Of a DNA stretch of 64,000 nucleotides, positions 10,611 through 20,695 are shown one piece after another (within the stretch, counting starts at the first letter, position 1; each line of letters begins with the position of its first letter). The position numbers were made by a program, and so were the translations under genes. The stretch is from Azolla caroliniana (Eukaryota > Polypodiophyta): the NCBI GenBank assembly GCA_043228905.1, contig JBHGNT010000014.1, positions 3,782,001-3,846,000 on the forward strand. The letters are read 5' to 3'. The notes under the pieces were generated by a model that ran no database searches, was not told where the DNA came from, and worked only from the letters and a program-made list of their open reading frames with translations.

Positions 10611-12370
10611 GAACACAACTTCTGGATGTCGAAAAGTTAGTTCGGTTCGCTCCTCGAGAATCTTCGATTTGGTTGAATCAACTTTCGAAAGGTTAGTCGA
10701 CATGGCTTATGATTTCGATTGTTCGATTGCTATGTCTTTGTTCGGCTCGATTATCATCGTACTTTGACTCCTCTAGTCGGCTTCGATGGACTGCTGTTTT
10801 TCGGTACTCCCACTCAAGTGCGGCTAGTCGGTGATCGAGAGACCAAGGTTCGTCACGAACTGCTGCAACTTGTCAATCCCTAGGGCTTTTGTGAAGATGT
10901 CAACTACTTGAAAATTGGTGCTGATGTGATGTACGTCAACATCTCCAGCCTAAACGCGTTCCCGAATGAACTAGTAATGCACTTCGATATGTTTGGTCCG
11001 CACGTGGAACACGGGGTTCCGAGCCAAGTGGATATTGCTCATATTGTCGTAGTATAGGAGAATTGGATTCTTGATGGGATTGTCCAAATCCTTCAAAATG
11101 CGTTTGAGCTAAATAGCTTCGCATGCGGCGATTGCCACACCTCTGTATTCGACCTCTATGCTCGACAATGCGAATGTCGGTTGCTTCTTACTGCTCAAGT
11201 AGATTGCTCCGCTATCGAGGGAGAAGACAAATCTGGAAGTTAATTGTTTATCGGCCTTATAGCCGGCCCAGTCTGCGTTCGTGTACCCTTCGAGCCAAAT
11301 AATCGTATTCGACTTATACAAGATGCCGAAATCCATCGTCCCATAGACGTACCTAAGTACCCGCTTAGCGCAATCGAGAGGAACATTTTGAGGATTCTGT
11401 ATAAATTGGCTAAGTAGGCTGACCGAATAGTTGAGGTCGGGTCGTGTGATGGTTAGATAGATTAGGCTACCGATCAGTTGTCAACACTGAGGCAACTTGC
11501 ACTCTTCTGTTCCCGAATCGGCATCGAGTTTGAGATTTCGATCAAGAGGGGTAGACACATGTTTGTACTCTCTCATTCCAAACTTGTAGAGTAAGTTGAG
11601 GATGTAGTGTCGTTGACAGGTCAATATCCCGACTGGTGTCCGAATTACTTCAATATCGAGGAAGTAATGGAGCTCATGCATATCTTTCATTTCGAATTTT
11701 CCGGATTGGAATGGTTTGACCTTATCAATCTCAGCGAGATCCTTTCCTCTGATGACCAGATCATCCACGTACAGGATGATGACAATCCATGTACAGGATG
11801 ATGACAACCGGGTTGTTCGACTCGTTTTGGATGTACAAGAAGTTATTCGATTTCGACATTTGAAAGTCGATTTGGTACAGATATTGGGTGATCATTGAAT
11901 GCCAAGCACGCGGTGCTTGCTTGAGGCCGTATAAAGGCTTCCAGAGTCGGTAGACTGTTGTCGGGTGTTTGCTCGATTCGAAACTGGGTGGTTGAATCAT
12001 GAAGACCTCCTCGTCTAATTCACCTTGGAGAAAGACGTTCTTTGCGTCCATCTGGTGGAGGTACCACCCTTTTGCAACTGCGAGTGCGATGATTGTCTGA
12101 ATAGTCATATCATCTTCGCCACCGGGGTTAAGGTCTCCTCGGAATCAACTCCGTGCATTTGAGTGTATCCCTTAGCTACGAGTCGTGCCTTTTAGAGATT
12201 TACTGAGCCATCGACATTATATTTCACTTTGAAAATCCATCTACAACCGATTGCTTTCTTGCTTGAAGTATGGGGGACGAGATCCCATGTCTCATTTTTG
12301 CTTAACGCATGCATCTCCTCATTCATTGCTTCGATCCATCGTGGATCCTTGGCTGCCTCGGAGAAGTTTT
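10611..12370 (-). pseudogene. Copia-2 pol remnant: RT and RNase H
   Basis: Read on the minus strand from 12370, RT shows PENFSEAAKDPRWIEAMNEE, KGWYLHQMDAKNVFLQGELDEEVFM, YRLWKPLYGLKQAPRAWH and ILYVDDLVI near 11770. RNase H follows with YTNADWAGYKADKQLTS near 11290-11240 and FALSSIEVEYRG. A short direct duplication near 11770-11810 (GTACAGGATGATGACAA twice) disrupts the catalytic region. Stops and frameshifts are frequent. Confidence 0.82.
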
Positions 12371-12374
12371 CCGG

Positions 12375-12636
12375 TGTCGTGAAGATTTCCGGCTATAGTG
12401 TGAAACCGGGGTGGAATGGGCAAGTCGGTGGTGTGCAACATGTGCACATGTATACTAGGATATGGTGTATAGAAAGAGAGGGGAAATTTTTGTCCCACAT
12501 TGTAAGGTCCCTCCCTCCTTGGGCTATAAAAGGAAGGGAGGGGTCACTTATGAAGGTTGTTGCCTATTTTGTGCGAGTAAGGTATACCACTTAGTCTAGG
12601 GTTCTCCCTCTTCCCATTTCGTTTTAGGGTTAGGGT
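12375..12636 (+). repeat. 5' LTR of the LARD-like element, 3'-truncated
   Basis: It matches the first 262 bp of the 3' LTR almost perfectly and breaks off inside TTAGGGTTAGGG. The remaining roughly 280 bp and the expected primer-binding site are missing. It contains GGGCTATAAAAGGAAGG (12521-12537), a TATA box. Confidence 0.85.
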
Positions 12637-12644
12637 AAATCGTG

Positions 12645-13157
12645 ATGGAAGCCGGACGGAAGATGGCGAAGTGAGATGCGGCTCAACAAGCCGTCGAAAG
12701 GGTGGTCGATCGAGTCGGCCGATTGAAGGGGGACGATGTCCCGAGGTTCTTGGAAGCGTACGATGCCGAGATGGCGAAAGGGGGCGTGGACGAGGAGATG
12801 CGGCTAGAGTATTTTCCTCGAGTGGCGGCCGCAACGGTGCACAAGGAGGTCAAGGAGCTACGAGAAGCTCACGAGTCGTGGGTGTCCTTGAAGGTAGCCC
12901 TATTGGAAGCGTGCGGATACGTGAAACCGGAGTGGGTATGCCGGCAACCCGATGGGGAGCGGTCGGCAACAACGTGGCCCGCGAGCGGCAGAGAAGAGAG
13001 AGCGGTGAGTGAGTACGCACTACCGCCGGAAGAGAGCTCAATGCAAAACGGTTCGGAGGAGCTCGACCTAGAAGCGCTAATACGAGAGGCATGCGAGCTT
13101 GTGAAGGCGAAAATCGGAGCCGAAGAAGGGCTTGTTATGGAGACGGGCCGGAGGTGA
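12645..13157 (+). pseudogene. Gag-like N-terminal domain of the LARD-like element
   Basis: It opens with ATG at 12645, meets an in-frame TGA at 12672, then stays open to a TGA at 13155. Residues such as LKGDDVPRFLEAYDAEMAK, EEMRLEYFPRV, HKEVKEL and SWVSLKVALLEACGY follow the pattern of the Gypsy-2 gag (QFNGKDVSRYLRDYKAEM, LNRVATNGLQGSIH, TWDAFEEALKTTF). So it is a capsid-type domain related to that lineage. Both TGA codons could be former CGA codons. Confidence 0.6.
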
Positions 13158-16049
13158 TTGGAGGATGCGGAGGAAGAAGCCTCCCTAGACGTAGAAGACG
13201 GGGCCTATACGGAGGCCGGGAGAGCGTACGACGGCGAGATAGGAGAGGGTGCGGAGCAAGCGACCCTCTTGCCTTGCGGTGAAGGGACGGCCATGGAGGC
13301 CGGTAACTACGGATTCGGGACATGGTGGCCCGAAACATCGAGTGAAGAGCGGACAAGCGGCGGTGCCGTGACCTTACACACACCGGTCCTAGAGACTCCG
13401 GCATCCGGCCCGAGAGCCGGTGTGAGACCTAGAGTGACGGACGGTGGCGGCGGCAAGGCGGGCAACCGAGACGACGGCATGGGAGAGATGGTGGTAAGCG
13501 TAATCGAGGTTTGCGGAATCGGAGATGGGGTAGCCGCGGACAACGACGACCGGACGAAAGCGGCTACTGACACAACGAGTGGCGGTGCCGGGTCCTTACC
13601 CACACCAGTCCTAGAGGCTTCGGCGGCCGGCCCGAGTGCCGGCGTGAGACCTAGAGCGACGGGCGGTGGTGGCGGCAAGGCGACCTACCACGGCGACGAA
13701 GAGAACGAGGAAGAGATAGCCACGGACCACGACGTCCAAACGAAGGTGGCTACGATCATGGCATCGGCGAGTAACGGTATCGGGACTTTTTCCACACCTA
13801 TTCTAGAGACTTCGGCAGTCGGCCCCGAGAGCCCACGTGAGACCGGAGAGACGGAAGGTCGCGGCGGCAAAGCGGACGATCGAAACGACGACGAGGAAGG
13901 TCATAGCGGACGGAGGCAAGACCTCTCGACACCGACACCGGAGACTACGGCGGTTGCGCTCGAATGCCAACATAAGACCGGAGAGAAGGGCGGTGGCCGT
14001 GAGGAGGTGTGGCCCGGAGCGAACACGTACGAAGATGAGGACGCGAGGCCCGGAACGGGCATATACGAGAGGACCGACGGAGAGGTCGGGAGCGGCAAAG
14101 AGGAGAGAGTCGGGACCCGACCCGACCGGAAGATGGACCGGTCGATAATCCGACATGACCGGAAGACGACGCGGAAGAACATTGGAGCGGGGTCTGGTCA
14201 ACCGGGCCCGAACCGAAGAAGAGCTGGCAAGGTTGGGTTTTTTCGGACAAACATCTACCGGCCGGTTACGATTACGGAAGGGAGCCGACCAAACCAGGAC
14301 TCGATCGGCCGAGACCGATCCGGGCGAATGGGCCACAACACTCGGTGGGAGCCGGTGAGCACAAGAAGGAGGCCAAGCATGCACAAGGAGTACAACTCGG
14401 TGGGAGGCCAAGAGCGAGAGGGACCCTCCTCACCTATTCTTGAGACTTTGGCGGTTGCGGATCGACGTAAGACCAAAGAGACGGCGGAAGGCGGCGAGGA
14501 GTCGGAGACCGGAACGGACGAGGCTACCGGAACGGGTACCCGGTGCGTGAAGGCAGACGAGCATGGCCAAGATGGCAAGCCGGAGTCGAAAGGGGCTACG
14601 GCAACAAAATACGAAGAGGCCGACGCGGAGGTCGGGACTACAACGAGGGAAGTGTGTAACGCAAACCATGCATTACGGCGTAGAACGGAGCGTGCACTAC
14701 GGTCGGCGAAGGGCCGAGAAGCAAGCATGCACCCGGAAGAGCCGCAACGAGTGACCGACGATGACGGTCGGAGAAAGCCTTCGAGAGGCAAGAGCGGGAC
14801 GACGGGCGGTGCGACGAGACGCCAAGATCGACAGAACGAGACGGGCGTGATCGGCGTGAACGAAGGATTGTGTCTGGGAAAACGGAGGGGATGCGCGGAG
14901 AACAACGGGGTACACACCGGGAAGAGAAAACGCAGCGGCTTCCCGGAGGACATACAAGGCCAAGCGGGCAAAGAGGGTGCAAGTCGAGGCGAGGCGGTAA
15001 CGAGAGCCTCGAGGGACACCGACACGGAGGTCGGGATGACGGTACGCTCTACGGCGAGAGAGCACGACGGGCAAATGAGAGGCAAGGAACGCGGAATGGG
15101 GTCGCCTAAAGGCCAAAGAATGAGCACATATTCGGGGGACAACATCGGCGCACGAGAAGAGCCTATGGAAGGCAAGCGCGGAGCAGGAAGAGCCGACACG
15201 CCAAGGTGTTCGGCATGCGGAGACGATAAAACCAAAGGAGGAACATATGCGGCACGAAAAGGGCGGAATCCGGAGTACGATCGGAGAGTTCAGGATCGCA
15301 CCCGGAGGACATACGAGCCTTTGCGAGGAATGCGCGCGGCGAGAGACGGAGCGGTGAGGTACCGGTATCGGCGGATGATCGACGAGCATGAAAGGCTATG
15401 TCTTGAGAACCGGAGGAGGTGCGTGAAGAGCAACGGGCTACGCGCGGGGAAGGGGAAGCACGGCTTCCCGGAAGGCATGCGAGGCCAAGCGGGCCAAGAG
15501 GACGAGAGTCGGGATGAAGCGGTAACGGGAGTCGCGAAGGACACTGACATGGTGGTCGGGATGACAGTACGCTCTACGGCGAGAGAGCACGGCGAGCGAG
15601 GGAGAAGCGAGGAGCGCGTAATGAGGTCACCGAGGGACCGAAGAACGAGCGCATGTTCGGGAGACAACAAGGGCACACGGGAAGAGCCTACAGAAGGTGA
15701 GCGCGGAACGGAGGGAATTGGCACGAGGTGTTCGAGACGACGAGAGGATCGAGCCGGAGATAGAACACAAGCGGTACGCGAGGGGCGGAATCCGTCGAGC
15801 AAACAGGGTGACCGAGGGCCTAATCGGAGGACCTACATGGCGGACAAAGTAAGAGTGACCAGATCGGCAATGGCATTCGGGAGGGTCGGTCGAAGAAGAA
15901 GGCGTGAACGTCGGATATGGCGGATCGGATGGAGCCGACGATTCGGGGAAACGCGGTGGACGTGGTGGATCGGATGGAGTCGGCGGGTCAGGGCCGGCAA
16001 GACGGATCGGCGCCAACAAGGGACCGGCAAGGCGGTTGGGTGTCGGTAA
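13158..16049 (+). CDS. 963-codon Arg/Gly/Glu/Thr-rich ORF, in frame with the gag-like domain
   Basis: The ORF continues the gag-like frame directly after the TGA at 13155 and has no ATG of its own at the start (first codon TTG). It ends at TAA 16047. Composition is highly charged and GC-rich. The N-terminal part has a degenerate repeat of about 70 residues keyed by (P)(V/I)LE(T/A), SAVGP or SAAGP, GVRPR and GGGGKA, in at least five copies. The C-terminal part has two longer copies of about 160-175 residues (see repeat entry). No RT, INT, PR, helicase or zinc-finger motif is visible apart from an isolated CSACGDD. Probably a fused gag tail or captured coding sequence. Function unknown; the openness could reflect selection, or GC-rich composition that lacks stops. 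Confidence 0.6.
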   Translation: MEDAEEEASLDVEDGAYTEAGRAYDGEIGEGAEQATLLPCGEGTAMEAGNYGFGTWWPETSSEERTSGGAVTLHTPVLETPASGPRAGVRPRVTDGGGGKAGNRDDGMGEMVVSVIEVCGIGDGVAADNDDRTKAATDTTSGGAGSLPTPVLEASAAGPSAGVRPRATGGGGGKATYHGDEENEEEIATDHDVQTKVATIMASASNGIGTFSTPILETSAVGPESPRETGETEGRGGKADDRNDDEEGHSGRRQDLSTPTPETTAVALECQHKTGEKGGGREEVWPGANTYEDEDARPGTGIYERTDGEVGSGKEERVGTRPDRKMDRSIIRHDRKTTRKNIGAGSGQPGPNRRRAGKVGFFRTNIYRPVTITEGSRPNQDSIGRDRSGRMGHNTRWEPVSTRRRPSMHKEYNSVGGQEREGPSSPILETLAVADRRKTKETAEGGEESETGTDEATGTGTRCVKADEHGQDGKPESKGATATKYEEADAEVGTTTREVCNANHALRRRTERALRSAKGREASMHPEEPQRVTDDDGRRKPSRGKSGTTGGATRRQDRQNETGVIGVNEGLCLGKRRGCAENNGVHTGKRKRSGFPEDIQGQAGKEGASRGEAVTRASRDTDTEVGMTVRSTAREHDGQMRGKERGMGSPKGQRMSTYSGDNIGAREEPMEGKRGAGRADTPRCSACGDDKTKGGTYAARKGRNPEYDRRVQDRTRRTYEPLRGMRAARDGAVRYRYRRMIDEHERLCLENRRRCVKSNGLRAGKGKHGFPEGMRGQAGQEDESRDEAVTGVAKDTDMVVGMTVRSTAREHGERGRSEERVMRSPRDRRTSACSGDNKGTREEPTEGERGTEGIGTRCSRRREDRAGDRTQAVREGRNPSSKQGDRGPNRRTYMADKVRVTRSAMAFGRVGRRRRRERRIWRIGWSRRFGETRWTWWIGWSRRVRAGKTDRRQQGTGKAVGCR
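14871..15850 (+). repeat. Two long in-frame repeats inside the 963-codon ORF
   Basis: Copy 1 starts at CLGKRRGC (about 14871) and copy 2 at CLENRRRC (about 15399), 528 bp apart. Shared blocks in order: FPE..G(Q)AG, (M/T)(V/E)VGMTVRSTAREH, S(T/A)(Y/C)SGDN, REEP.EG(K/E)RG and EGRNP or KGRNP. The frame is preserved between copies. Confidence 0.75.
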
Positions 16050-16142
16050 GGCGAAGGACCCGGTTGATCACCATCGCCAAAATCTCTCACCCTTTTCCTT
16101 TCTTGGCACATACCGGTGGATGTGCGGTTTGGTGGGGGTGGA

Positions 16143-16685
16143 TGTCGTGAAGATTTCCGGCTATAGTGTGAAACCGGGGTGGAATGGGCAAGTCGGTGGT
16201 GTGCAACATGTGCACATGTATACTAGGATATGGTGTATAGAAAGAGAGGGGAAATTTTTGTCCCACATTGTAAGGTCCCTCCCTCCTTGGGCTATAAAAG
16301 GAAGGGAGGGGTCACTTATGAAGGTTGTTGCCTATTTTGTGCGAGTAAGGTATACCACTTAGTCTAGGGTTCTCCCTCTTCCCATTTCGTTTTAGGGTTA
16401 GGGTTTCGGTTGGGGTTTTCTTCTTGGGTTTCCCTTTAGGGTTTCCGGGTAGTCATTTTGGTGCGGCCATGGCGGCCACCATTGTTGTAACCATTCGTTG
16501 TTTTAATATAACTTGTTGAGCATCTTGCCTCCGCCGATCCCTCCTTCAATGTCGTGATCTTATTCTTTCCTCCTCTCCTCTTGAGCTAAGCCTCCATATT
16601 ATGTCCTATTCTTTCTCCTCCACTCCCTAGTCCAAGACCCCCGCAGTCCCGCCCCTTCTACACGCACGCGCGTAACAACGCGACA
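16143..16685 (+). repeat. 3' LTR of the LARD-like element
   Basis: 543 bp, TGTCGTGAAG to CAACGCGACA, bordered by CCGG. The first 262 bp duplicate 12375-12636. The rest (TTTCGGTTGGGG..., GGCCATGGCGGCC, CACGCACGCGCG) has no counterpart at the 5' end. Confidence 0.85.
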
Positions 16686-16689
16686 CCGG

Positions 16690-18438
16690 TTCTCAGACTA
16701 TCGCCACCTTCATCATAAAGGAACAATGGTATGCCATATACTCATTGTAGCCGAATAGACTAACCGGGTTTTTCTCTTGGGTGGAACGACGCAACTTCTC
16801 GTTTGCATAGTCTAAGGTTTTCTTCGCTTCATTCGTCCGGATGATTGGGATGTCCAGGCCTTTGAACTCCCTGTGAAGGGAGTGAATTGACTCGTTGTCA
16901 ATTACATCTTTGTATTCCGGCATTTTGGCCTTTCCTTTGTCTAACTCCGGACTTGGTCGAGATGTGCTTTGGTCACTTGGGGGCTCTTGTGCTCCACTCA
17001 GCCTTGTCGTAATCGGACTTTCTTTGAACATGTGTCTGAGTCGAACTTTGTCTTCTATCTCTCGTTCGGCTGATTCCGGGTTGACTGGGGTCGAAATTGG
17101 AGTCGACTCTGGTTCGTACTAGGATGCAAACTCGTCGAAGACAACGTCTCAACTTACTTGAACTTTTCCGGTAGATGGATTCGTTTTGTTTGAGTGAATA
17201 CCCTATGAGGATACGTTTCTCCAACTTCAGGTTGAGTTTTTGTCGCTTCTCGTTGGAAATATGTACATAGGCAATTGAGCCAAATATCTGGACATGTGAT
17301 AGGTCTGGCTTCTTTTCAAAAAACTTCTCATGAGGGATTATGTCATGTACCCCCGAGGTTGTACACTTGTTCATGAGGTAGACGACTGTGTTTGCCGCTT
17401 TTGCCTAGTACAATTTCGGCAGGTTTTTCTCGTTCCTCATGGCCCTTGCTACCTCTACTATGTGCTGATTCCTTCATTCGACTACTCCGTTTTGCTGAGG
17501 TGTGTGTCGGTATGAGAATTCTTGTCGAATTCCTTCCTTTCAGAGGTACACCGTAAACTTGTCTGAGAAGTACTTTTTGCCTCCATCCGATCGAAGGCAT
17601 TGAACATGCCGACTTGTGGCTTTTTCGACTTCATTTTGAAACCTTTGGAAGTGTCCGAACACTTCACTCTTCTGCCACATTGGATAGATCCATACATGCC
17701 TTGAGAAGTCGTTGATGAACGAGACATAATATTGGCATCTGCCAAATGTGGCTGTTTGTGCCAGTCCCCATACATTTGAATGTACGACATCCAGGATCCC
17801 TTTGCTCACATTCCCTTGTTTTGGGGATGGTTGTCGGTGTTGTTTGCCGAATTGGCAGGCTTCACATACACCCGTAATCTTCTTCTCTGTAAATGTCGGA
17901 AGTTCAATTACGACTCCTTTCGACTGCATCCTTTTATTAAGTTTTTGGAGATTAATGTGGCCGATTTTCTTGTGCCACAGTTTCAAGTCGGTTTCGACTT
18001 TGATGTTGTTTGTGAACATGGCGGACTTCACCTCGCTCGACTCGAGGATGAACTTCTGGCCTCGACAACTGTGCACTATGATTTGATCGTCTTTTTCAAT
18101 GAAACACCCTTCATTATCGAACGCACTTGCATGTCTTGTTCTACTATCTGGCCGATTGAGACCAGATTTTTCGTGATGGTTGGGACATGCAAGACGTGTT
18201 TGAGGTAGGTTTGTTTGCCATCATTCCCGAATGGGACATTTTCGATATGCCGAATCGAGTGAGTTGTGTCATCTCCGATTTCAACATAGCCAGGCGGATC
18301 GGGCTTTCGTAATTCTCCTGAACTAATCTTCGTGGGACGTCATATGATTGGATGCTCCCGAGTCGACAAACCATACATTATCAAAAGGAGAGGTGCTTGT
18401 CTCACCTTGTGTTGACATTGAATGCGCTTTGTGCCTCA
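16690..18438 (-). pseudogene. Copia-2 pol remnant: protease, integrase and linker to RT
   Basis: On the minus strand from 18438: VWFVDSG-like protease near 18375-18355, then FILESSEVKSAMF, LWHKKIGHINLQKL (zinc His), CEACQFGKQHR (zinc Cys), VVHSNVWG (first catalytic Asp changed to Asn), RSDGGKKYFSDKF, and FGSIAYVHI with LEKRILIGYS. It is broken by frameshifts (near 17550, 17370 and 17000). A Ser/Pro/Thr-rich linker (SPITTRLSGAQEPPSDQS) leads to the RT, from which it is separated by the LARD-like insertion. Confidence 0.82.
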
Positions 18439-19205
18439 TCATGAACATTTCGCCACGATCGTCATAGTCGGAATTCGAAGCATAGTTAGTGAGTTGTCGG
18501 CTAGTCGAAGTCGATTCTTGTTGCTTCTTTCGGCACTCGTCTTCGTAGTGGTCGAGTTTTCCACAATATCCACATTTGATCGGGTTATTGCGATGGCTTG
18601 GTCTGGCAAGATGGCTCCCCCTTTTGCCAAACCATCTAGGATTGCTCCTACCATCTTGCCATTGGTAGGAGTTGCATGCTCGGGTCAGCTAACTTTGTGG
18701 CCTTCGACTGAATCGACCTTTGTTTCCTCGTCTGAATCCTCTTCTATCATCCGACTGGGAGTAGAGCATCTGACCATCAGGTGCATTGCTCCTTTGTTGG
18801 GCATGATTTTCTTCCACCAATAGTATCGATTGAAGGTCAAAAAAGGAAGGTGGATTCTTCCTTGTGAGAATGGCCGATCTAATTGTGCCAAATCAAGGTG
18901 CTAAGCCACCAAGGCATATTTGCACCATCTATTTATCATCAATGATGATGTTGATTGATCCTAGGGCGTCACACAACTCCTTGATCTTCAAGGTATAGTT
19001 GGTGATGGACATATCCCTCAGTTGCATGTTATTCAGCTCCTGTCGGAGTTGGAGCTTTTGTGCAGCTGTTGTCGTGAAGTACGAAAGCTTCACATTAAAA
19101 GTCTACAATAAGATAAATACTTAACTAAAATAACATTTGATAATGTTTTATATATAAAGATAATATTAACAACACATATGATAATATTATATATATGTAA
19201 AGAAA

Positions 19206-19250
<45 letters not shown>

Positions 19251-19276
19251 TAAATATATTATATTACACGAACAAG

Positions 19277-19341
19277 AGAGGACTTGAACCAATAACCCCA
19301 CCCTATGATTTTCAAATCTTACCATTTACTCTATACTAATA
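19277..19341 (-). other. tRNA-like core (A and B boxes) in solo LTR
   Basis: On the minus strand TAGAGTAAATGGTAAGATTTG resembles a tRNA D-arm and A box, and GGTTCAAGTCC is a close match to the B box GGTTCGANTCC, about 30 nt downstream. No clear acceptor stem, so it is not a functional tRNA call. Confidence 0.45.
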
Positions 19342-19410
19342 ATATATATAAAATAAAGGATTTGTTTCATGATATAAAAACAATGTTACATGTTGTATTC
19401 AATAATATTT

Positions 19411-19470
19411 GAGAGACTCAAACCCACAACCTCATATACCAAAGTCAACACACCTACCATTAGGCTAGGT
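19411..19470 (-). other. Second tRNA-like core in solo LTR
   Basis: Minus strand CCTAATGGTAGGTGTGTTGAC (A-box-like) and TGGGTTTGAGTCTC (B-box-like). Same orientation as the core at 19277-19341. Confidence 0.4.
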
Positions 19471-20695
19471 CCTTTGTTTTTAAAACTATATTTTCATGTT
19501 TATTATTATTCCATATATTTTTTCATACATGAAAGCTCAAATGAGCGAGATGCCTATCATGCATCACATGTAATGCATGAACGCCAAATGGCGATCATGC
19601 ATCACATGCATTTCATGCACTACATGCATGACTTGTACCCTCCAATGCATCATATGCATGGGGGCACCTATTTAAATAGTGAAAGAGAAGATCAAAGGGG
19701 GAGAGGTATGAGATATCAATCAAATATATATTACATAAGAGATACCATAAAATAGAAAAAGAAAGGAAGAAGTTCAACATAAAGGTGGAGCTCTAGCTTG
19801 GCGATCGTGGTGGTCAACTCTCAACAAGAGGGAGGCAGTTTGAGCCTTATCTTCATCAAAATATTGAAGTGAAGATTGTTGTGGCTTACTATCAAGAAAG
19901 AGAAGAGCGATTATCTTGTGAGACCAAGTTCGAAGGATCAACGATGCTTACAACCACTTTTGTAACTCTTTCATCAAATAATTATAAATCTCTTTTATTC
20001 CTTGAAATATCATTCAATATCCTATCTTGTCATATCTTGTTGATGTCTATTTACTCTATCTCTACTCTTTCGTCTCTTCCGTCCATAATCCCAGTGATTC
20101 CTTCCTCACTTTCACGATATCTTTTGTTTACGCAACGCTATGCTTCTAGGCAAGCCACGCCACGACACCGTATTGGCCACAAAAATCTTCTTGAGATTGT
20201 CCCAAGCTTCTTTCGGCATTTTCGACTCTCGAATATAGTCGATCACGTGATCATGAACGCATGATGCAAGGAAATACAAATACGGTTTGTAGCCTGTTCC
20301 CACACTAGGTAGTCGATGTGTGTTGGGTTGGGTTGCGTTTCGTGAGATCCTTCGGTATAGCTCTAGTAACCTTGTCCGACAAGGTCTTGATCCATCTTGT
20401 ATTCCCAAGAGGCAAAGTTTGTCCTGTCGAGCTTCTCCATAGGAAGAACGTTTCCCATCTGAGTATTCATGATGTCGATTTCTTTCTCTGTTGGTTGAAC
20501 CGGTTCTGATGATCGTCGGTGTTGTGATCACAACACAGTTGAGCGAGTTTGATCAGACAACCACACGCTCTAAAACCATCTAAAGAAGGTGAGACGTAGG
20601 TGGTGCTATGCAATAGAAGCGAACTCTATGTGTGTGTGAGTACACGTAAGGCAAGACACACACACACACACACACACACACAGATAGATAGATAG

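Larger units (their letters stand above)
12375..16685 (+). mobile_element. 4.3-kb non-autonomous LTR retrotransposon with a giant ORF (LARD-like)
   Basis: A direct repeat beginning TGTCGTGAAGATTTCC at 12375 and 16143 encloses about 3.5 kb of GC-rich DNA. It is flanked by an exact 4-bp duplication CCGG (12371-12374, 16686-16689). Removing the element and one CCGG rejoins the Copia-2 reading frame without a shift (AIV-stop-EPENFSEAA), which proves the insertion boundaries. It carries a gag-like start and a 963-codon open frame but no PR, RT or INT, so it must be mobilised in trans. A polypurine tract GGTGGGGGTGGA precedes the 3' LTR at 16131-16142. Confidence 0.88.
19070..20167 (+). mobile_element. 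Solo Gypsy-type LTR inside Copia-2 gag
   Basis: It begins TGTCGTGAAG and ends CCACGACA, terminal sequences shared with the LARD-like element and Gypsy-2. Flanks CTGT (19066-19069) and CCGT (20168-20171) form a near-perfect 4-bp duplication. Collapsing them restores the Copia-2 gag frame (VANTAAQKLQL). It contains an (AT)n tract at 19206-19250, a CCTATTTAAATAG TATA-like box near 19670, and two tRNA-like cores on the minus strand. No coding sequence. Confidence 0.75.
18439..20560 (-). pseudogene. Copia-2 gag remnant, split by a solo LTR
   Basis: The N-terminal part (20531-20168) includes MEKLDRTNFASWEYKMDQ in one frame and FLASCVHDHVIDYIRES.MPKEAWDNLKKIFVANT in another. After the inserted LTR (19070-20167) the frame resumes as AAQKLQLRQELNNMQLRDMSITNY. 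The zinc knuckle region lies near 18560-18510 (CGKLDHYEDEC-like). The adjacent primer site CGCTCTAAAACCA (minus-strand TGGTTTTAGAGCG, 20565-20577) is a decayed Met-tRNA site. Confidence 0.78.

Noticed and set aside
12620-12640. TTTAGGG-like telomere repeats (also near 16390 and 56920)
   Set aside because: Only about two units each and, in two of the three places, part of a repeated LTR; not a telomeric array.
13307-16019. Several antisense frames of 90-326 codons opposite the 963-codon ORF
   Set aside because: Ser/Pro/Arg-rich shadows of a GC-rich coding strand; none has a recognisable domain and the sense frame is longer and continuous.
19206-19250. (AT)n tract as a matrix attachment or origin element
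   Set aside because: A simple dinucleotide repeat inside a solo LTR; no further evidence for such a role.
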